Assembly: GCA_900757695.1 (NCBI GenBank)
Contig: CAAEOU010000374.1
Location: 1-5,678, forward strand
Length of the DNA: 5,678 nucleotides
DNA from: an uncultured Oscillospiraceae bacterium
GTDB lineage: Bacteria > Bacillota_A > Clostridia > Oscillospirales > Oscillospiraceae
Direction: 5' to 3'
Shown here: piece after piece, positions 1 through 4,884 of the stretch
Layout: the number at the start of each line of letters is the position of its first letter
Position numbering within the stretch: the first letter of the stretch is position 1
The notes under the pieces: generated by a model
What the model saw: the letters and a program-made list of their open reading frames with translations, nothing else
What the model was told of the DNA's origin: nothing
The model's database searches: none
Made by a program: the position numbers and the translations under genes

Positions 1-255
1 AAGGAAGACGGCGAATGGAAGATCTGGCATTTCTTCGTGGGAACAGACTTCAGCTGGCAGGCTGGACAGCCCTACTCGGAGCCGGAGCGTGGGCCCATGC
101 CGGAGCGCCCGTCTCAGTACGGGGTCATGCGGATTCCGGGCCTCTATACGTCCAAATACGGCTGGAGCAGCTACCCGCATTTTCCGGTTCCCTATGAGAC
201 CTGGACGCCGGAGATCAGCTATGGGCCTGAACCGTTTATGAAGGAGGGGGAATAA
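1..255 (+). CDS. SnoaL/NTF2-fold family protein, C-terminal part
   Basis: The reading frame is open from the first base and ends at TAA 253-255, so only the last 84 residues are seen; the start lies upstream of the window. The fragment opens with K-E-D-G-E-W-K-I, the last beta-strand signature of SnoaL/NTF2-like folds, and the same EDGEW block occurs in the next gene. After it comes a tail rich in Pro, Tyr and Trp (PxRPSQYG, then a YxTWTPEISYG-like end) that looks like a family-specific extension. Together with the downstream gene it forms a tandem paralogue pair. The last codons contain AAGGAGG (241-247), the ribosome binding site of the next gene, so the two are co-transcribed and closely spaced. 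The active-site half of the protein is missing, so no enzyme role can be assigned. Family assignment is from motif resemblance only. Confidence 0.7.
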   Translation, partial: KEDGEWKIWHFFVGTDFSWQAGQPYSEPERGPMPERPSQYGVMRIPGLYTSKYGWSSYPHFPVPYETWTPEISYGPEPFMKEGE

Positions 256-258
256 GCG

Positions 259-1038
259 ATGACTGAACTGGAACTGAGAGCGCACCGGATCGAAGCGATA
301 GGCGCCATTGAAAACCTCATGAGTCTCCATGCTTATTATCATGCGGCGGACCAGAACCGTGAGGAATTGCTCAACTGCTGGAGCAAAACCAGAGGCGATG
401 AGATCATCTGGAGCCAGAACTTTGGCCGCTGGCAGGGCATGCATAAGCTGATGCCCATGTACGCCGGTGACAACAAGTATACAGACGCAGAATGGCTGAA
501 AAGCAAGATCATCAAGGCACATCCGGAGATGGAAGAAGCGCTGAAGGACATTGATGGCCGTGCGCTGGCGGAGATGCCGGTGCATACGCTGGCCTCCCCA
601 ATCATTGAAGTGTCTGCCGATGGTATGAGCGCCAAGGGCGTATGGTATACTCCGGGCTTTGCACTGCGGCATGATTATGTCAATGGAACGGCCAATGTAA
701 CATGGATGTGGGAGAAATACGGCGGTGATTTCATCTATGAGGATGGAGAGTGGCGCTTCCTGCGTCTGCTGATCGGCATGGACATGGTCTGCGGTGCAGA
801 CGATGGCTGCTGGACCGAGCCCAAGAAGCCTATGGGCCCCCCGCCTGAGGAGAAGAAGGAAGTGGATCCCGATGATCCCGATGGCAAGCGCGGAAAGTCC
901 CCGGCCATGGGCGGAGCGGTGACGGTGGAAAAGGATGAGCCCGGCCGCTATACCGACTATAAGCCTACCCGGATCCCCACGGAGACTCCCAGACTGCCGG
1001 AGCCTTTTGAATCTCTGGATAAGACCTGGAGCTACTAA
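259..1038 (+). CDS. SnoaL/NTF2-fold protein, BaiE-like putative dehydratase or isomerase
   Basis: A 259-residue protein with an ATG start 3 bases after the previous stop; AAGGAGG at 241-247 sits 11 bases upstream. Residues 5-40 form the usual N-terminal helix of SnoaL-like proteins, with Tyr26 and Asp31 (YYHAAD). His109 (MPVHTLASPIIEV) precedes the strand 115-130, and EDGEW (161-165) marks the last strand of a domain covering about residues 1-178. From memory of bile-acid 7-alpha-dehydratase BaiE (Tyr30, Asp35, His83), the Y-x4-D pair and the His before the central strand match in kind and order, with about 30 extra residues between them here. Residues 185-259 are a long Pro- and charge-rich tail (PMGPPPEEKKE, then DPDDPDGKRGK), not part of the basic fold and probably flexible. 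There is no signal peptide, so it is likely cytosolic. It may act as a dehydratase or isomerase on a steroid, bile acid or other cyclic substrate, but the substrate is unknown; it could also be a non-catalytic binding protein. Confidence 0.72.
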   Translation: MTELELRAHRIEAIGAIENLMSLHAYYHAADQNREELLNCWSKTRGDEIIWSQNFGRWQGMHKLMPMYAGDNKYTDAEWLKSKIIKAHPEMEEALKDIDGRALAEMPVHTLASPIIEVSADGMSAKGVWYTPGFALRHDYVNGTANVTWMWEKYGGDFIYEDGEWRFLRLLIGMDMVCGADDGCWTEPKKPMGPPPEEKKEVDPDDPDGKRGKSPAMGGAVTVEKDEPGRYTDYKPTRIPTETPRLPEPFESLDKTWSY

Positions 1039-1061
1039 AATACACCCCCAGGAGGTGCAGG

Positions 1062-1694
1062 ATGAAAAGCGTTCGCGACTACATTGCACAGGATATGTGG
1101 GGCCACATTTTAATGACCGGACCGGATATCCGTGGGTATATCTCCGGAGAGAAATACCCCACACCGGCGGAGAAAAAAGCCTATTGCCAAGGAATTTTTA
1201 CCATGTACCCCCACATGATGCTGGCTAATTTTACGGGATGGCTTTGGGAGGCCCAGCCGCCGAAATCCTATGAGGAATTTATGGATTCCAGTGTGCAGGC
1301 GCTCCAGAGCAAGGTATTCCCGGTGCTGGAACAGTGCTTTGACCAAGACCATCCGCTCAGTCAGACAGAGCGGGGGGAACTGCTGATCCCGCTGCTTACC
1401 GATGTGATCCCGGGGCATGTGCTCACCGGCTTTTACGATTATATGTTTGCGGGTCAGCCGGATTATAAGGATATCATGGAGTTCTGGCCCAAGGTGAAGC
1501 CGATTCTGGAGCTGACGGCACGGAATCTCCGCTGGGCGTACAGCGAAACGGAGCCCATGACCATGGAGCAGCGGCAGGAGGTGTTCCTGTTTGTAGGGAC
1601 CCGAATGTCCTACGTGCTTCTGAAACGCTGGTATGACTGGCAGTTTGGAGAAGAGAAAATGGAGATGCCGCCCGGACCTCCGCCCGGAAAATAA
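1062..1694 (+). CDS. hypothetical helical, Trp-rich protein, operon partner of the SnoaL-like genes
   Basis: A 210-residue protein with an ATG start 23 bases after the previous stop and AGGAGG at 1050-1055, giving ideal spacing. I do not recognise the family. It has no signal peptide, no clear membrane segment, and no helix-turn-helix or nucleotide-binding motif that I can see. It looks mostly alpha-helical and is rich in aromatic residues (DMWGHIL, NFTGWLWEAQ, EFWPKVKP, NLRWAYSE, LKRWYDWQF), which suggests a hydrophobic pocket or interface. The second half (about 105-190) resembles a helical bundle such as a ligand-binding domain, but this is impression only. The C-terminus is a short Met- and Pro-rich tail (MEMPPGPPPGK), echoing the PMGPPPEE segment of the preceding protein. 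It is the last gene of the operon and is followed directly by a terminator, so it probably works in the same process as the two SnoaL-like proteins. Confidence 0.7.
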   Translation: MKSVRDYIAQDMWGHILMTGPDIRGYISGEKYPTPAEKKAYCQGIFTMYPHMMLANFTGWLWEAQPPKSYEEFMDSSVQALQSKVFPVLEQCFDQDHPLSQTERGELLIPLLTDVIPGHVLTGFYDYMFAGQPDYKDIMEFWPKVKPILELTARNLRWAYSETEPMTMEQRQEVFLFVGTRMSYVLLKRWYDWQFGEEKMEMPPGPPPGK

Positions 1695-1695
1695 C

Positions 1696-1732
1696 AAAAA
1701 GAGATGCTGCGATGAGCGGCATCTCTTTTTTT
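1696..1732. terminator. bidirectional intrinsic terminator between convergent operons
   Basis: The arms GAGATGCTGC (1701-1710) and GCGGCATCTC (1716-1725) form a 10-bp stem with one G-U pair and a GATGA loop. Seven T follow on the plus strand (1726-1732). Five A precede the stem (1696-1700), giving five T when read on the minus strand. It starts 2 bases after the stop of the unknown gene and ends 13 bases before the proA stop, so it can end both transcripts. Confidence 0.9.
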
Positions 1733-1744
1733 ATGGAAACGAAG

Positions 1745-3001
1745 TCAGCGAATCTGACCGTTTCCGTGAATGATGTATTTATAGGTACAAAGCTCTTCCA
1801 GACCCATGGGGCCTCTGGCGTGGAGCTTTTGCGTGGAAATGCCCATTTCACAGCCCAGTCCGAATTCTCCGCCGTCGGTAAAACGGGTGGAGGCATTGAC
1901 ATAGACGGCGGCGCTGTCCACGCACCGGCAGAACAGCGCTGCTGCATCGGGGTCTTCGGTGATGATGGCCTCGGAATGGCCAGTGGAATGCTGTGCAATA
2001 TGCTCGATGGCGGCATCGACGCTGTCTACCAGACCCACAGCCAGTACATAGTCCAAGAACTCCGTGTCGAAATCCTCTACCCCTGCGGGCGTGGCGTTTA
2101 GAATTGCATTGGCGTCCGGATCGGCAATCAGCGTCACCGGGGGCTTTCCTGCGGTAGTACGCTGGGCCACCAACCGCTGCTGAAGCATGGGAAGAAAGGC
2201 TTTTGCGATATCCCGATGCACAAGGCAGACCTCCTCTGCATTGCACACAGAGGGACGGCTGGTCTTGGCGTTTTCGATAATATTGAGCGCCATGGCGGGA
2301 TCGGCGGATTTATCCACATAGATGTGGCAGATGCCGGTACCGGTCTGGATGCACGGAACCTTGGCGTTTTCGGTGACGGCACGGATCAGCCCTGCCCCGC
2401 CCCGAGGAATCAGCAGATCGATATAGCCTACAGCCTCCATAAGCTCTTTTGCGCTCTGACGGCTGGTGTCCTCTACCAGATTGATGAGCGTTTCGGGAAG
2501 CCCTGCGGCATTTAGTCCCGCCTGCATGGCGGCTGTAATGGCAGAAGCAGAGCGAAATGCCTCCTTGCCGCCTCGGAGCACACAGACATTGCCGCTTTTC
2601 AGGGCCAGAGCGGCGGCGTCAGAGGTGACGTTGGGCCTGCTCTCATAGATGATGGCCACGACTCCCATGGGGACAGCGGTTTTTTCAATGATAAGCCCGT
2701 TGGGACGCTCGACCCGGCGGAGTACCTTGCCTACGGGGTCGGGCAGTGCGGCCACCTGACGGATCCCATCGGCCATGTCAGAGATCCGCTGGGGATTCAG
2801 GGCCAGCCGATCCAGCATCACCGTGGAGATGTGGCCCCTTGCAGCTTCCAGATCCAGCCTGTTTGCTGCAAGAATGGCATCGGCCCGGGCTTCCAAGGCG
2901 TTGGCCATGGAGCGGAGCGCACTGTTTTTCTGGGCTTCCGTGGCCCGGGACAGGACGGGAACTCCGGCCTTTGCGGCGCTCAGCAGTTCTTGTGTCGTCA
3001 T
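1745..3001 (-). CDS. proA: gamma-glutamyl phosphate reductase (glutamate-5-semialdehyde dehydrogenase)
   Basis: A 418-residue protein, the normal length for ProA. It reduces gamma-glutamyl phosphate with NADPH to glutamate-5-semialdehyde, the second step of proline synthesis, in the cytosol. Visible signatures are the cofactor-binding region around [12 protein letters not shown] (119-130) with [15 protein letters not shown] (134-148), the catalytic cysteine Cys253 in RPSVCNAEE, and the C-terminal ProA signature starting [20 protein letters not shown] (361-380). The ATG overlaps the proB stop in the sequence ATGA (2998-3001 on the minus strand), typical of translational coupling. A GAAAGGAG ribosome binding site lies at 3009-3016, 7 bases upstream. 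The two enzymes are made in step, as expected because the phosphate intermediate is labile. The stop is followed by the bidirectional hairpin. Family assignment is secure. Confidence 0.97.
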   Translation of the reverse strand: MTTQELLSAAKAGVPVLSRATEAQKNSALRSMANALEARADAILAANRLDLEAARGHISTVMLDRLALNPQRISDMADGIRQVAALPDPVGKVLRRVERPNGLIIEKTAVPMGVVAIIYESRPNVTSDAAALALKSGNVCVLRGGKEAFRSASAITAAMQAGLNAAGLPETLINLVEDTSRQSAKELMEAVGYIDLLIPRGGAGLIRAVTENAKVPCIQTGTGICHIYVDKSADPAMALNIIENAKTSRPSVCNAEEVCLVHRDIAKAFLPMLQQRLVAQRTTAGKPPVTLIADPDANAILNATPAGVEDFDTEFLDYVLAVGLVDSVDAAIEHIAQHSTGHSEAIITEDPDAAALFCRCVDSAAVYVNASTRFTDGGEFGLGCEMGISTQKLHARGPMGLEELCTYKYIIHGNGQIR

Positions 3002-3774
3002 TTCGCTGCTCCTTTCTTCAAGAAACGGGTGCCGACGGGCGTGCCGTCCAGAATGTCATAGAGAACCTGCGGGTTCTTTCCGTTGGTAATGATCATGTCG
3101 CAGCCCTGTGCCGTGGCAATCTGAGCGGCGGAGAGCTTTGTGCTCATGCCGCCGGTTGCCAGTTCGGAACCCTTCCCTTCGGCCAGTGCCAGAATTTCCG
3201 GTGTGATCTCCGGTACCTGATGAATCAGGCGGGCCTCCGGGTGCTTCCTCGGGTCAGCGGTATAGAGACCGTCGATATCGCTGAGCAGAACCAGCAGTTC
3301 AGCCCCCGCATTGACGGCCACAAGGGCGGCCAGTGTATCGTTGTCACCAATGCTGATCTCATCGGTGACGATGGTATCGTTTTCGTTGATGATGGGCAGT
3401 GCATCCAGCTCCAACAGGCGGAACAGCGTGTTGCGGAACTTGCCGAGACGCTCCGGGTGGTCAAAATCATCTCCGGTCAGCAAAATCTGGGCAACGGTGT
3501 GGTTGTAGGCACCGAAGGCCTTGTCGTAGACGTACATCAGCTCACATTGGCCAACGGCGGCTGCGGCCTGCTTGGTGGGCATATCGCTGGGGCGCTGCTT
3601 GAGGCCCAGCTTTCCAACGCCCATTCCAATGGCGCCGGAGGATACCAGAACAACCTGATTTCCGGCATTTTTCAGATCGCTGATGACCTTGCACAGATTT
3701 TCTACCTGACGGATGTTCAGGTGCCCGGAGGGATGTGCCAGCGTAGAAGTCCCTACTTTGATACAGATTCGCAT
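2998..3774 (-). CDS. proB: glutamate 5-kinase, short form lacking the PUA domain
   Basis: A 258-residue amino-acid-kinase-fold protein that phosphorylates glutamate with ATP, the first committed step of proline synthesis. Key motifs are IKVGTSTL with Lys6 (5-12), the glycine-rich loop VSSGAIGMG (44-52), INENDT (129-134), IGDNDTLAA (142-150), [13 protein letters not shown] (164-176) and ATGGMSTK (206-213). The protein ends right after the kinase domain; the C-terminal PUA domain of the roughly 367-residue E. coli enzyme is absent, as in other short bacterial G5Ks. The ATG at 3774 is the only usable start: an in-frame TGA lies eight codons upstream, and the family begins with this MRI-x-x-KVGTSTL. 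The ribosome binding site is weak (GGAAAG at 3788-3793, 13 bases away). Proline feedback control could differ from PUA-containing enzymes. proA follows with a 4-base overlap. Confidence 0.96.
   Translation of the reverse strand: MRICIKVGTSTLAHPSGHLNIRQVENLCKVISDLKNAGNQVVLVSSGAIGMGVGKLGLKQRPSDMPTKQAAAAVGQCELMYVYDKAFGAYNHTVAQILLTGDDFDHPERLGKFRNTLFRLLELDALPIINENDTIVTDEISIGDNDTLAALVAVNAGAELLVLLSDIDGLYTADPRKHPEARLIHQVPEITPEILALAEGKGSELATGGMSTKLSAAQIATAQGCDMIITNGKNPQVLYDILDGTPVGTRFLKKGAAK
3009..3016 (-). promoter_or_regulatory. ribosome binding site of proA
   Basis: GAAAGGAG on the minus strand lies inside the last codons of proB, 7 bases before the proA ATG. It allows independent initiation as well as coupling through the ATGA overlap. 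Confidence 0.8.
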
Positions 3775-3811
3775 GGAGGATATACCCGCTTTCCATCAAA
3801 ATGTTCCTTTT

Positions 3812-3840
3812 ATTATGGCATCAAATCGTAGAGGTGTCAA
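3812..3840 (-). promoter_or_regulatory. housekeeping sigma-A promoter of proBA
   Basis: On the minus strand a perfect TTGACA (-35, 3835-3840) is followed by a 17-base spacer and CATAAT (-10, 3812-3817), one mismatch from consensus. Transcription would start near 3804-3806, leaving a leader of about 30 bases before the proB ATG. Such a leader is too short for a T-box or other riboswitch, so if this promoter is the main one, control must act at initiation or through the enzyme. Confidence 0.82.
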
Positions 3841-4000
3841 TGACTTTTGGAAGAAATCACGGCCGGAGCAAGCAGGCGCGTTCCGTGTGGGACTTTATTT
3901 ACAAATCCGCCACATTTCGTTCAAGGAACACACCAAAAAGACTGATATGATGAGCCTACAGTACAAATGTACTGGCTTTCATTTTCTCTCTCTTTTATGG
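3841..4000. other. non-coding intergenic stretch between the peptidase terminator and the proB promoter
   Basis: I see no credible gene on either strand. The plus-strand frames that cross it are antisense to proB or to the peptidase and lack ribosome binding sites. Its one clear structure is the 16-bp palindrome at 3959-3974. Weaker alternative pairings exist (GTTCC with GGAAC, GTGTG with CACAC) at about 3888-3935, but they are too short to call an RNA. Confidence 0.5.
3959..3974. promoter_or_regulatory. perfect 16-bp palindrome, possible operator
   Basis: CAGTACA (3959-3965), AA, TGTACTG (3968-3974) form a perfect inverted repeat with 7-base arms and a 2-base centre, in a non-coding region. 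Size and symmetry suit a dimeric regulator. It lies about 120 bases upstream of the proB -35 element, far for simple repression, and 72 bases after the peptidase stop. As RNA it would give only a weak stem with a tiny loop. The binding protein is unknown. Confidence 0.4.
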
Positions 4001-4040
4001 AAAATGCCGCAGCCGGCTGGTCCCCGGGCTGCGGCATTTT
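4001..4040 (-). terminator. intrinsic terminator of the M23 peptidase-like gene
   Basis: Perfect 14-base arms (AAAATGCCGCAGCC at 4001-4014 and its complement at 4027-4040) flank a 12-base loop. The stem has a GC core and, on the minus strand, ends in a short TTTT tract. It starts 5 bases after the stop codon at 4046-4048. The symmetric A/T ends mean it could also stop plus-strand transcription. Confidence 0.85.
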
Positions 4041-4045
4041 CGGAT

Positions 4046-4732
4046 TCAGGATGCAGAGGGAAGATAGTCCATGGGATCTGCAGGGATTCCGTTTTGGAAT
4101 ACCTCAAAATGCAGATGGGAGGGCTCTTTTGTTTCCAGAAGGGCGGTATTGCCCACTCTGCCGATGACATCACCGGCGGAAACAACATCTCCGACCTGAA
4201 CATCGGGATCCGCCATGAGGCTGGCGTAGCGGGTGGAGATATCCGCATCGTGGGATACTACCACAACCGTTCCCAGATAGTCATCGTCATAGACTGCGGT
4301 GACGGTTCCGTCATCGGCGGCCATCACGGGAGCGCCCGGATCGGCGGCAATGTCCAAGCCCTCATGGGTACGCCAGTCTGCCATGGTTTCACTGTAGGTC
4401 AGGGTGTCCCGACTGAACGAGGAGAGCACCTGACCGCTTAGGGGCCACTGGACGTTGGATGCTGCGGTTTCCTGACCCATGGCAGATTCATAGGAATCCT
4501 CCATGCTGTCGGCGGCCTGAGAAGGGGCCGGAGACGAGGATGCGCTGGGAGCTGCGGAGACCTCGGCGCTGGCAGCGGGGGAGATAGACGCTGCTGCGCT
4601 GGTTTCCATGGCCGAGTCCCGTGCGGTCTGTACAAATACATAGCCTGAAATTCCGACTGCTGCGATGCAGGCGATCAGGGCTATGTAGTAGCCCTTGCCA
4701 GCAAAGCGTTTTTTGTTGTTTTCATTTTGCAT
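4046..4732 (-). CDS. membrane-anchored M23-family peptidase-fold protein, SpoIIQ-like
   Basis: A 228-residue protein from the ATG at 4732, numbered from that start. A short basic N-terminus (NNKKRFAGKG) is followed by one membrane segment at about 14-36. Next comes a low-complexity Ala/Ser/Pro linker (about 42-90) and a LytM/M23 domain (about 95-225), placing the domain outside the cell or in the intermembrane space of a sporulating cell. The zinc-ligand motifs are present: HEGLD (His123, Asp127) and HLHFEV (His206, His208). The usual His of the YxHL motif is replaced: the sequence is RYASLM, with Ser171. Architecture, length and this substitution recall SpoIIQ, the forespore protein that partners SpoIIIAH during engulfment. 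A longer GTG start at 4741 is possible, but that GTG is part of the ribosome binding site. The SpoIIQ assignment is inference; it could be another cell-wall M23 protein. Confidence 0.8.
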   Translation of the reverse strand: MQNENNKKRFAGKGYYIALIACIAAVGISGYVFVQTARDSAMETSAAASISPAASAEVSAAPSASSSPAPSQAADSMEDSYESAMGQETAASNVQWPLSGQVLSSFSRDTLTYSETMADWRTHEGLDIAADPGAPVMAADDGTVTAVYDDDYLGTVVVVSHDADISTRYASLMADPDVQVGDVVSAGDVIGRVGNTALLETKEPSHLHFEVFQNGIPADPMDYLPSAS

Positions 4733-4738
4733 TTTCTG

Positions 4739-4745
4739 CACCTCC
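4739..4745 (-). promoter_or_regulatory. ribosome binding site that fixes the peptidase start
   Basis: GGAGGTG on the minus strand is a near-perfect complement of the 16S rRNA end. GGAGG ends 8 bases before the ATG at 4732. The in-frame GTG at 4741-4739 forms part of this site and has no upstream ribosome binding site of its own, so the ATG is the better start. Confidence 0.85.
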
Positions 4746-4750
4746 GAGGC

Positions 4751-4780
4751 TATTATGAACGCAGAAATGGAAGAATATAC
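4751..4780 (-). promoter_or_regulatory. putative forespore (sigma-G/sigma-F type) promoter of the peptidase-like gene
   Basis: On the minus strand GTATA (4776-4780) is followed by 18 bases and CATAATA (4751-4757). From memory this fits the Bacillus sigma-G pattern GHATR-N18-CATWHTA; read as sigma-F, the -10 GTTCATAAT matches all but one fixed position. The expected start point is near 4744, at or within the ribosome binding site, which is unusually close and lowers confidence. No better sigma-A promoter is visible on this strand. Confidence 0.4.
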
Positions 4781-4796
4781 CTTCTCACAAAAAATA

Positions 4797-4835
4797 TTAC
4801 CGATTTTGTGTCAGCGGTAGTATAATAAATATAAT
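4797..4835 (+). promoter_or_regulatory. candidate sigma-A promoters of the patatin-like gene
   Basis: Two perfect TATAAT boxes lie at 4821-4826 and 4830-4835. Each has a poor -35 at 18 bases: TTACCG (4797-4802) for the first and TTGTGT (4806-4811) for the second. The leader to the ATG at 4885 would be about 40-55 bases. I cannot tell which box is used. Confidence 0.55.
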
Positions 4836-4884
4836 AGATGCAGATAAATGCAGGAACACAGCGAAGGAAAGGACGGCAAAGCAT

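Noticed and set aside
1110..1697. 195-codon open frame on the minus strand
   Set aside because: Antisense to the 1062-1694 gene, which has an ideal ribosome binding site, an operon position and a terminator after it. The antisense frame has low-complexity, motif-free sequence.
2746..3831. 361-codon open frame on the plus strand
   Set aside because: It is antisense across proA and proB, both unambiguous. Its length reflects the GC-rich third codon positions of the real genes.
3918..3930. GTTC-AAG-GAAC repeat as a LexA-type site
   Set aside because: The half-sites are in the opposite order and spacing from Gram-positive SOS boxes, and 4-base arms are expected by chance.
3956..3982. Eight-codon leader peptide on the minus strand (MKASTFVL)
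   Set aside because: It has no convincing ribosome binding site, no run of proline codons and no attenuator after it; it merely spans the palindrome.
3775..4000. T-box or other riboswitch ahead of proB
   Set aside because: I found no T-box-like conserved stretch or terminator/antiterminator pair, and the near-consensus promoter leaves a leader of only about 30 bases.
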